28,613 nucleotides of DNA from Scytalidium lignicola. Lineage: Eukaryota; Ascomycota; Leotiomycetes. A model generated the notes under the pieces. That model worked only from the letters and a program-made list of their open reading frames with translations, was not told the DNA's origin and made no database searches. The stretch lies in NCBI GenBank assembly GCA_002812745.2, contig NCSJ02000459.1:1-28613 (forward strand), written 5' to 3'. Below are positions 20,075 to 28,613 of the stretch, in pieces (position 1 is the first letter of the stretch; the number at the start of each line of letters is the position of its first letter). A program made the position numbers and the translations under genes.

Positions 20075-20530
20075 ATGCCTTATTCTTATTATGAAAGTTA
20101 TTCTTATACTTACATTATGTTAAAGAATTCCTCTTATTATAATGAGTATATTTATTATAATTAATCTTATAATACAAATAATTCTTCTTCTTAAAGCTTA
20201 ACTACTCTTATTGCTGAGTAAGATTGTTTAAAGAGAGAATATGAAGAGATGCTTTCTAAGTTGATATAACTTGACTATTAACAAAAGTTCTTGTAGAAAC
20301 ATACTTCTAAGATGATTTACTATAATCTTTAGACTATAAATAAACTTGATATTGTTAAAGAAAAGAATTATAAGGAAAAGGAGAATTCTGCTAAGGAAGT
20401 TAATATTATGTATATTAAGCCTTTGTATAACAAGTTTATAACAATAAACTCCTTTTAGAATATTATCCTTTTAAGACTCAAAATAAATTCTTAAGAATTA
20501 AACTAACTTTTAAGTTCTTTTTCTTATAAT
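20075..20530 (+). pseudogene. EC antisense ORF: Zn2Cys6-like cluster plus coiled coil
   Basis: Read plus-strand from ATG at 20075, i.e. antisense to EC pol. Residues 3, 6, 13, 22, 25 and 32 are all Tyr (TAT/TAC) in the spacing C-x2-C-x6-C-x8-C-x2-C-x6-C (20081-20170), identical to the E1 antisense ORF. Each is one G-to-A change from Cys. A Ser/Asn linker leads to a coiled coil at about 20205-20410 with text such as LKREYEEMLSKL, KFLQKHTSKMI and INKLDIVKEK. In-frame TAA/TAG fall at positions that look like Gln. The ORF fades at about 20470-20530, meeting the pol chromodomain (20546-20618) tail to tail. The start is 168 bp from the LTR. A Zn2Cys6 DNA-binding, dimerising protein is the best reading of the pattern, but I infer the function. 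Confidence 0.7.
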
Positions 20531-20539
20531 CCTCAAGTT

Positions 20540-21508
20540 TCTCTTAATAATTGATAAGATTTTTTAATAGTTCTTATAAACTTTTTAATTTTGGATAATC
20601 TAACCATTTCATTAGATATTATAATTTATTATAATGTTGTTTATAATTTAATATTTCTTCTATATCTTATTCTTCTTCTAGGTTTATTTTAATATTTATG
20701 TTTAATGTTAATAATACATTTTCAAATACTAGTTCTAATAATAATATGTAAAAAACTAAGTGTATTCTCTATTTCTTAAGTAATTCTAAATAAAAAGATA
20801 ATTTATTATATTTCTTCTTAATTTTGAATAGTCTTAATTTCTTATAATTTAACTTGTTATTTAGTTTTGTTATCTTAATANTTTTTTTGTAAAAGATAAA
20901 CCTTATCCTCNTTTTTTTAGTATAAATTCTATACTATATCTTTTGTTATAATAATATATACTCTTTTACTTTATGAACTTAATATTAACCTTAAGTTGTT
21001 CTTGAATTTCCTAGATATTCTTTATCCTTTCNTTTTATTATCTTGTTAACACTTTAAAGCCNTTTTTATAATATAACTTGTATTAAGCTTATGTTCATAA
21101 ATTGTATAGAATAATATAACCTTAATAATTTTGCTTTTTGAATTATTATATATTAATTATGTTAATAACAATAGTCTTGCCTAATTATCTTGCTTATAAT
21201 TAATATAACAATGTAAATATGTTTTAATTATAACATTAACTTGTTCTATTTATCCATTTATCTAAAGATAAAAAGCTATTGATAACTTTTGTTTTACTCT
21301 TATAAGGTTTATCAAAGTCTCTTAAAACTTTAATATAAACAATTTATTCTTATTTGATATTATTTCTTCTAAAAGTCTATAACTTGTTATTATATGTTTA
21401 AAGAATACTTTTACAAGGTCTTCTACTATTTATACTTCCTTAAATAACAATATTAATATAAACTTCATTAGTTTGTTGATTATTTGTTACAGGTTTTACC
21501 TAATAAGC
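20540..21508 (-). pseudogene. pol: EC pol remnant: integrase core and chromodomain
   Basis: On the minus strand the integrase core is plain: KVFFKHIITSYRLLEEIIS, then a diverged D-rich loop (NKNKLFILKF), then LSIAFYL. At 21232-21264 comes INGxIEQVNV, where relatives have TDGQTERVN. Every difference from the usual codons in that 33-base block is C-to-T or G-to-A, including two Gln codons now TAG and TAA. Further on is the INYKQDN-stop-ARL block, with TAG at the usual Trp. A chromodomain at 20546-20618 reads YLMKWLDYPK...ELLKNLIN, with its Trp intact. The N-terminal zinc finger and everything upstream are lost at the E6 LTR. Confidence 0.87.
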
Positions 21509-21838
21509 TGATTGGTGTAGGCTTAAGGCTTGATATACAGCAGAGTGTATATAGAGAACTTAACAATCACATGATATAGACCTGGGGGACCTAGAGGGGT
21601 CTAGGGGGTCTATAGACTTAGAGGACTTAGGGAGGTCCAGAGGGTCCAGTTGGATTTCATTATCTATATAAGCACATTATAAGAATATAAGAGTAGACTC
21701 CTTATGTTCAATCTAAATACATTACTAAACCTTACCTTGACTTAGTCACCTGCTCATGAGTATCCTGTATCCATTACCCCTTGATCATCTACCTTATCCT
21801 TGGTTATCCAATAACTTGGATAACGTAGTTTTGTAACA
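21509..21838 (+). repeat. E6 5' LTR, family A (~330 bp)
   Basis: It starts TGATTGGTGTAGGC and ends TTTTGTAACA, with a TATA-like CTATATAAG at 21664-21672. U3 (21581-21650) is a run of GGGGGTCTA/GGTCCAG-like short repeats, the best preserved version of this variable patch. The left end is set where similarity to the E3 and E5 LTRs begins. Confidence 0.82.
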
Positions 21839-21849
21839 TTTTAAACACT

Positions 21850-23303
21850 ACTTATCTTGATAAATCAAGATTTGAAAACGGACATACTAGTAGATAACAA
21901 CAACGAACAACAACCTGAAGAAGGTTCTGAGGAAGGCTTTGAAGAAGAATCTAAAGAAGGATTTAAGGAAGTATCTGAAGAAAGTTCAGAAGATAACTCT
22001 GAAGAAGATCAAGATGAGAATCAGACTATTGAAGAAATTAATATTCAAGAAGAAGTATTAAAGAAAGTTGTTATACTACTAAAGTAACTTGCTAAGTCAA
22101 CAGAAGGATCAACTGTTAAGGAATTGTCAAGAGTTACAAAAAAAGAAACTAATACCTCCATTACCTAAGCTTAACCTAAACCTAATTCTAAGAGCTCCAA
22201 GTCTAGACCTTGATCCAGACTTAGAACCAAAGGACAATGTTAAACAAGTTCTGATAATAACACTTAAAAAAAGTTAAAATCGCTAAACTAAATCTATTCT
22301 ATAAAAATAAAAAGAAGTTAAAGGTATATCTTACTCAGACAAGGACTTATTTAGTATTGAATAATCATTTATTACCTAGAGATACACATAAGGTTTTATA
22401 AGCATCAATATACTTAAGAGAAGTAATTGAAACTTGGTTTTAACCCTTTAAGGATGAATAATTCATGACAAATGGAGAAATAATGAACTAAGAAGTAATC
22501 AACATCATTCAGAGTTAGGCCAACTATACAAGAGAACTTAAATGATTATATAAAGATATCAATGAGAAAAGGAATGTTAAAAGACAGTTAGTTCATCTTA
22601 AACAAACTAAGAGCCTTAGTAAATATACAATACTTTATCATTAGTATATAATATTAATCAATTAAGAGGAAGAAATATATATATACTAGTATAAGACTAG
22701 ATTGAAAGACTTTATTAAAGAAGAATTATACTAATAACTTATAGTTATTATACTTAACACTCTGGTTAACTTGTTTATTAAAATCAAGAATGAATAATAT
22801 AAAATGATCTTGGACAAAAAAGGAAAATCTTACTTCAACAAAAGAAAAACTAACAGAAAAAAAGGATCATGGAGACTTTATAAAGTTAAATACTATGAAG
22901 AAAAAAAAGACNTTTTCAAAGGAAAAGGAAAGAAACATTATAAAGGAAAGAACAAGAAAGGAAATTTCTTTAGAATTTCCTTTAAAGAACTTGACAAGAG
23001 AAGNAAAAANCAAGTTATGTTTTAAATGTAGACTTCTAAGGTATATAACAAATACTCATAAGAAAGATAACAAGTCAAGTTTGTTAGTTAGAGTTAAAGT
23101 TATAAGAATCTTAAGAATTATAAATATCTTATTAGAATCATTAGAAGAAAAAAAGTTTAAACAAGGAAAGGAACTCCTCAAAAGAAGAGGAAAGTTGTCA
23201 GGACATAATAACTATAATACAAATCACTATTGAAACTGATGTAGACAAAATGACAATGGCAAGAATCCTTAAAACAGATTTTATACTTATAACAAGGACT
23301 TGA
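21850..23303 (+). pseudogene. gag: E6 gag remnant with zinc knuckle
   Basis: The acidic leader (21857-22087) is open and reads EEGSEEGFEEESKEGFKEV-like repeats of Glu/Ser. The in-frame start codon is TTG, as in the two other family A copies, so the true ATG is not visible. The Gag core (KKLKVYLTQTRTYLVLNN) lies near 22312-22368, a Lys-rich tract near 22800-22960 and a zinc knuckle at 23018-23059 reading CFKCRLLRYITNTH. Both Cys are intact, the His became Tyr and the last ligand is His (CAT). Ns at 22912, 23004 and 23010 break the frame. Confidence 0.83.
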
Positions 23304-25140
23304 CATATAAAATACCCTTGAGATAATAATCAAATCAGAGATCAAGGCAGATAAAAATCAATTTTAAAGGTTAATAGAATTTAGATAATAATATTACTAA
23401 ACTTTGAAGTTATACTAACAGAATAATATCTTGTTTTTGAAGAATTATTCATTTTAAAGTATTATCTTACAATTAGCATAAGAGGGTTAAGAGGATAGGA
23501 AATCCTAAACAAAAGTTAATTCTTTAGAACTATGTAATAAGAGGAAATGACTGTTGAAATATATAAACTTAATATTAAAGATCTTGTTCTAGTTTATAAG
23601 ACTAACCTGCAGAGTATCATTATAAAGAAGGAAATGCATGAATTCCTCTTATTAGTAGAAAGAACTTAGATTCAAGATGATTTTGATCAAATGCCTGAGG
23701 ATGCCTGGATAATAATAGAAGAAGGATTAAGCTATGTTGTATAAGGAAGATATAACATACAATATAAAGGACTTTTGATGATAACTTATTAACAAGACTA
23801 AATAAAAGCAAAAACATAATATAAAGAAATCTAAGGCTTAAGAAAATCAGTAGAACATTTACTTAAAGTTGAACAGTACTATATTTAACAAGAACAAAGA
23901 GAACTAGTCAAGATTGTTGTTAAACCAGCTAACTAAGATGTAAAAGCTCTGCTTATAGTTAATGAACTAGAAGAGGACTTACTACCTTTAGAAATACTTA
24001 TTATGTTATTAAGAGAAGATGAGCTAATATAAAGAATTGACTAACAATTCAACTAAGAAGTAGTAATATACCCTTTAAATTCTATAAGAAGGATTCTTGA
24101 GGAAAGTGATGTCTTTATTACTAAGATAAGGGAATGCCTTGGAAATGAAATAACAAAATAAGTACAAGATATATATACCTTCATAAACAACAAAAGCTTA
24201 GATGGACTAAGATTAAAAGACTTTGTTATAAGATGAATAATATTGTTTGAAGAACTTTAGGAGAATGTTGAAGATCTGGAAATCACAGACAATGTATTAG
24301 TTAACAATACTAGAAATGTTAATCTTTACTCTATGAACAGTAGAAGTTTATTATATATAAACATAAAACTATACAAAAAGTTAGTAAAGGCCTTAATTGA
24401 TTTAAGAGTTAAAAAAAACTTTATTAGTAAATAAGTTATAAAATAACTTAGACTTAGCACNAAAAGTTAAAAAAGATAGTTATTTGATATTATTAGTAAA
24501 TGGTAATATAATTAAAAGAGTAATTAATATCCAAACTTATAAACTAAACATGAAGATTAGTAATGATTACTAAGAAAGAATATCCTTTAATGTTATGTAG
24601 TTAAGAATGTATTAAATGATATTAAGAATTGAATAGATAAGAAAGTATAATCTAATAATTGATTAAAGAATAAATATGATTACCTTCTTAGAAGAGATTG
24701 TGNTTTTTAAAAGTTATCTATGTTAATGAAACTATGAAATATATACTTGAGGAATACTATAGATAACTAAAGTTATTTACAAAAAGACTTGATAATTTAG
24801 CCTTACTTGAGTATAAACTATAAAATCATAAGATAAAGCTTNAAAAAGGAGTTCAGACTAACTTATAAACTAATTTATTAAACAACTCTTATTAAGGATA
24901 AGGTAATAAAGAAATAATTACTTGAAAAAATGATGCTTAGAGATTTGTACAAAGAAGGTTATAATAAAGTTAGAATATTATTATATTATGTAAAGAAAGA
25001 AGATAATTTGTTAAGACAACCTTGTAATAACTATAAACACTTGAATAATAAGACTAAGAAGGACTAATACCCCTTACTATTGATAAATTTAATAATGGAC
25101 AAGTTAAAAGNAANTGTTATATTTAATTAAACTTTAATAT
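23304..25140 (+). pseudogene. pol: E6 pol remnant: linker, protease, RT start
   Basis: The linker matches E3 and E4. The protease active site reads DLRV at 24399-24410: the catalytic Asp survives here (GAT), unlike in E2, E4 and E7, but Ser reads Leu and the Gly-Ala pair reads Arg-Val. RT text RFRLTYKLIY-like lies near 24850-24880, after an N-linked frame break at 24842, and the SQ...KKEDNLLRQPCNNYKHLNN block near 24990-25050. It ends just after MDKLK at about 25105-25140, where Ns at 25112 and 25115 occur. Confidence 0.8.
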
Positions 25141-25631
25141 AAGATTTTAGATGAGAATACTTATAACTTTAATAAAACAAACTTTATTATAAGTATAATT
25201 ATTATAATTAAAATAATTATATTTATTAATTACATAAGTAAACTTCTACTTTTATAATTAAAGAATAAAAAGTAAGTAATTATTATTAAATTAATTAATA
25301 TTAATAATTAAGTTTTATTATTATTACTTATATTCAAGAGTAAAAAACTACTTCTTAAATAGTATGAAAACTTATTAAAAGGTTAGAGAATTGTTATTAG
25401 TAATAATAAATAAACAAATAATAATATTAACTTTGATTAACTTTAAAAAACCTTTAATCTATATATTAAAATATATATTAAAAGTTAATATTATATACTT
25501 GTTCTTAATAATTATAATAGTTATATAACTTTTAAGTTTGATTAATATTATATTTAGAATAAGATTATTATTATTTGTATACTTTTATATTTATCTTATA
25601 TTTTATAATTATTTAATATAAGTTGTTTTAC
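25141..25631. other. AT-rich stretch without recognisable features
   Basis: About 490 bp made almost entirely of A and T, with many TAATTATTA-like strings. Neither strand shows a Gag, Pol or LTR motif. Its base make-up is more extreme than that of any element here. It could be a very old element or non-element spacer. Confidence 0.5.
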
Positions 25632-25964
25632 TGTTATAGTTCTTATTATCATAACTTGATAAGTGTTAAGTAGCAACTTATAAAGTGTTTGTGATCAAAT
25701 AAGATGTTAAGTCATATAACTTATGCAAGTAGTATAGGATATATAAAGAGGTATTAGGATTATACTAGTTATACAAGGTTATACTCATTTGTCTATATAA
25801 GAATATACTCTTTAAGCTTTAGTTAAGAATCTTATATTCAACTTAAGTTATAACTCTACTAGATATATTTGTTATTATAACACCAGACAACTTACTTTTA
25901 TATAAACCCTGTGAGAATAACTAAACTTACCTTATGTGATTATGTTGTAAATAGTCTTGTAACA
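25632..25964 (+). repeat. E7 5' LTR, family B (333 bp)
   Basis: It starts TGTTATAGTTC and ends CTTGTAACA, the same length as the E2 LTR. A TATA-like CTATATAAG lies at 25793-25801. No polypurine tract precedes it, consistent with a 5' LTR inserted into older DNA. Confidence 0.85.
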
Positions 25965-25989
25965 TTTTGAACATTATTATATAAAAGCA

Positions 25990-27230
25990 AGTTGTATTAG
26001 ACTTGAACAAGTATTAGATGGAGATATAGTGATTAACTTAGAAGACAACTCTGAAGAAAGTTCTGAAGAAAGTTCAGTAAGTAAAAGCTTTAGTAAAGAA
26101 GCTGATTCAGAAAACGAAACTATGAACCTAGTACAAGTTAGATCATCAGTAAGATTGGTGGTTAGAAAACTTGCAAGAGGATTACCATCAAGACTACTGA
26201 CTTTACTACTTGGACTAGCCTTAGCAGTTATTATAGGCAATGTTAGAAGACTGTTAAGGAAAGAGGTGAAGGTAGTTAAACTAGACTTCTTTTATAGAGA
26301 TAAGAACAAGCTTAAGGCTTACTTAGTGTAAACAAGAATGTATTTAGTATTGAATAAGTAAGCGTTTATAAATAACATATAAAGGGTATTATAAGTAGTA
26401 TTATACTTTAGAGGAACTGTAGCAAACTAATTTTAATTATTCTTGAATGATTACTTTAATTATGTAAGAGACTTAATTAATGAGGAAACTTAAAAGCTTC
26501 TTAATAATTATGATGAATATGTAAAAGAACTTAATAAGTTATTTAAGGATATTAATGAAAAAAAGAAATGTAGAAAGATACTTTTATCATCTTAAGTAAA
26601 CGAAAACTGTTAATGATTATATTATTTTGTTCAGACAATATTCTGTGAGAATAGACTAGAATGAGAAAGTTCTTATTACATAATATAAGAAGGGACTAAA
26701 GGATGAAATACATGATGAATTATATAAAGGATTATTAGTCTTAGACTTGGAAACCTTGATTAATCGATATATTGAAATTGGAAATTAATTGTATGAAAAG
26801 AAATTGGATAAGAAAGGATTGTTATACTTTATAAGTAGAAATTACAATCAAGGAAAGAAGTTATAATTATAAGGAGATTTTATAGATTTTAACATAGTTA
26901 GAAAAGGAAAGCCTTAGAAAGGTAAGGAAAAGAAGTTTAAGGGAAAAGGGAATTTGTTTGGAATTAACCTTAAAAAACTAAAAGATCAAAAGGAAAAGAA
27001 GTTGTATTTTAAATGTAGACTTCTTAAGCATTTTGTTAACAATTACAAGGATAAAGGAAAACAGACAATAATCATAAGTATAAGTGTTATAAGTATTCTT
27101 AAGCAAGAGTTATTATTACTGAATTATGAAAAAGCTTAAATTAATATACTTAGTATAAAGATCTTTAAGAACTTAAGAATGTACTTAGAAAGGGATATCA
27201 TTAAAGAATTGTTGAATGTTAAGGAATAAC
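25990..27230 (+). pseudogene. gag: E7 gag remnant with zinc knuckle
   Basis: From about 26000 the frame reads an acidic leader (NSEESSEESSVSKSFS), a basic/Leu stretch (RLVVRKLARGLPSRLLTLL) and the Gag core (KLDFFYRDKNKLKAYLV). It is open to 26331, where TAA replaces a Gln that precedes TRMYLVLNK. No ATG is seen at the start; the open stretch begins at GTG 26029 only because upstream stops intervene. The zinc knuckle at 27005-27046 reads YFKCRLLKHFVNNY: first Cys and last ligand became Tyr (TAT, TAC). The same gene in E2 has CAC in that last position. The minus-strand open frame at 25977-26240 is its shadow. Confidence 0.85.
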
Positions 27231-28613
27231 TTTAGTTAAGAGTATATTATATGATTAGAATTTAGTATTTAAGATGTTGGAGAATTATATGCTTTTTAAG
27301 AGAAAGTGATAATAAGACCTTCTAGTAAAAATTGAGATGATTAGCAATTTGTACTACAATTAAGATAACTTAGTATTGGTTATCAGAAGAAGTCATAAGA
27401 CTATTAAGCTTATTTAAAGTAGATTATGATTATAAGAAGTAATGTTGAGATTACCTAAGGTTAATAAATAAGATTACTTGTTAAGGTTTAACTAGTGAAT
27501 ATTGGATAAGAAGACCTTTAGTTGGTTTATTTAGAAAAAACATAGTTTATTAATAAGAACTTAAGTATTTGAGTATAGAATAAGTAATAATATTCTAAGT
27601 AAAGAGAATTTACTAGTAAGAAGTATTAGATAGATATTAAGAATAGTTATAGACTGTTAAGCAAGAGTATAAGAGGAATTAAATGAGTTTCTAGATCTTA
27701 AGGTAAAAGTAATAATATTAAACATCGATGATAATGAAGTAGACAGAATCTAAGACGAAGCCTTAAGAGTTGTGGAAAACAAAGTAGAAGAGGAGTAGTA
27801 TAAAAACAAACTATAGTTGTTAAACTCAGTGAATAGTCAAGGGTAGACTATTAATGATATGGAAAAGAGAGTAGTCAGAAGGTTGAGACTTAAAGCTCTT
27901 AACAAAAATGTGTTGTTTTTAGAAGTCAAAATAACCAGATAAAAANGTCAAAGCATTAATAACTTTTAGAGTTGTAAGAAATTTCATGACATTAGATATA
28001 GTAGTGAAATTAAAAATAAATACTCAAGTTAAAGATTATGGTTCTCTGATTAAACTTATAGATGGCTCTTTTGTAATAAGAAGTGTTGAAGTGGAAATTA
28101 GGCTAGTAATTATAAAGGTTAAGGTTAATTATTAAAAAAAGATGATATTTGACATAATTTACATTGAGAACTTCGAAATAATCTTAAGAATACCTTGGAT
28201 ATAAGAAAGCAATCTAAGGATTGACTAGTAAGAAGAGATTGTGAAGTTTTTGTAAGAATTATTATAAGAAGTATTAACAAAAGTAATAAAGGTTGAAGAA
28301 TTAAGAGTTATTTATATGATTAAATTTAGTTAGCTTGTAATTAAGGATATAGAAATCAATTTGATTTCAGATTAATTAGGTTAAGATGAAGGTCTTGAGT
28401 ATATTCTTGAGGAATATAAGGAATGGATAAAGTTATTTAAAAAAAGACTAAAANGACTTAACATTATTAGAATGTTAGTTGTAAGATTATAAGATCAACC
28501 TTAAAGAAGGATTTTAATTACTATTTAAGTTAGTATACTTAACGACAGTAGTAGAAGACAAAGTAATAAAGGAATAGTTAAACAGAATAGTTAAAAGAAG
28601 ACTATACTAGAAG
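27231..28613 (+). pseudogene. pol: E7 pol remnant: linker, protease, RT start
   Basis: The linker matches E2. At 27962-27973 the protease site reads TFRV where DSGA is expected; Asp to Thr is not a simple RIP change, so a small indel or extra mutation is involved. RNFMTLDIVV follows, then FDIIYIENFEIIL near 28148-28190. RT starts near 28500 with FxLLFxLVYLTTV and DKVIKE-stop-LNRIVKRRLY. The window ends in the RT fingers region, so the catalytic residues are out of view. Confidence 0.83.

Larger units (their letters stand above)
19652..21508 (-). mobile_element. EC: 5'-truncated chromovirus, minus strand
   Basis: On the minus strand this element reads integrase, chromodomain, antisense ORF (which is plus strand), polypurine tract and 3' LTR. 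It is the only minus-strand element here. Its pol is cut at 21508 by the 5' LTR of E6. Architecture and leader sequence match E1, though its LTR is shorter and different, so it is a related but separate family. Confidence 0.83.
21509..25140 (+). mobile_element. E6: Ty3/Gypsy element, family A, 3'-truncated
   Basis: A full 5' LTR, gag, linker, protease and the first part of RT are present. The element ends at about 25140, within the RT FTKLDL region, in featureless AT-rich DNA. Its LTR and gag leader keep more C and G than the other family A copies, so it is probably the youngest or least mutated of them. Confidence 0.86.
25632..28613 (+). mobile_element. E7: Ty3/Gypsy element, family B, running off the window
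   Basis: A full 5' LTR, gag, protease and the first residues of RT are visible before the window ends. It is collinear with E2 and less mutated; for example, long parts of gag are open. Confidence 0.88.

Noticed and set aside
103..28613. A nuclear genetic code with TAA/TAG read as Gln
   Set aside because: Many stops fall at Gln, but others fall at expected Trp and Arg positions. Catalytic residues are also lost by the same transitions (DSGA to NSKV, YLDD to YLNN), and copies contain frameshifts. RIP explains all of this.
1..28613. CRISPR array, tRNA or rRNA genes
   Set aside because: The regular repeats (16741-17140) have no spacers and no adjacent cas-like genes. I found no cloverleaf or rRNA-like conserved stretch; the single A box at 9799-9860 lacks a B box.

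Overview
The window looks like a heterochromatic, AT-rich block from a filamentous ascomycete (Pezizomycotina). Almost all of it is long-dead Ty3/Gypsy retrotransposon DNA. Its mutations are almost entirely C-to-T and G-to-A, the pattern left by repeat-induced point mutation (RIP). Reading frames are recognisable by eye (Gag zinc knuckle, protease, reverse transcriptase, RNase H, integrase, chromodomain) but are broken by TAA/TAG/TGA at former Gln, Arg and Trp codons and by frameshifts next to A or T runs. I see no cellular gene, tRNA, rRNA or CRISPR array, and no intact protein-coding gene of any kind.

Layout: 1-108 is a GC-rich palindromic scrap. 103-3516 is the 3' half of a plus-strand chromovirus (E1, family B), ending in a truncated 3' LTR. 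3517-7389 is E2 (family B: 5' LTR, gag, pol to RNase H). 7390-9797 is E3 (family A: LTR, gag, start of pol). 9799-9860 is a short unmutated patch. 9862-13609 is E4 (family A, gag to integrase N-terminus). 13610-15425 is E5 (family A: LTR, gag). 15426-17643 is a GC-richer, largely unmutated non-autonomous element with 188-bp terminal repeats and several tandem repeats. 17650-19500 is a further plus-strand gag-pol fragment (ED). 19652-21508 is the 3' half of a minus-strand chromovirus (EC). 21509-25140 is E6 (family A). 25141-25631 is unresolved AT-rich DNA. 25632-28613 is E7 (family B), which runs off the window.

The most interesting signal is in the two places where a pol 3' end survives, E1 and EC. 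In both, an extra ORF lies antisense to pol, tail to tail with the chromodomain and starting about 150-170 bp from the polypurine tract and 3' LTR. Both ORFs carry the same six-cysteine spacing, C-x2-C-x6-C-x8-C-x2-C-x6-C. That fits the fungal Zn2Cys6 binuclear-cluster consensus and is followed by a Glu/Lys-rich coiled coil. Most of the cysteines now read Tyr (TGY to TAY). The leader between this ORF and the LTR is also conserved. This suggests chromoviruses that carry their own antisense, transcription-factor-like gene.

How the parts worked together: the LTRs supplied promoters (a TATA-like box is visible in each) for Gag and Pol. The integrase chromodomain is the kind that targets heterochromatin, which fits elements stacked into each other. 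Five plus-strand 5' LTRs each cut off an upstream element whose remainder never reappears, so either deletion or assembly chimerism has shaped this locus.
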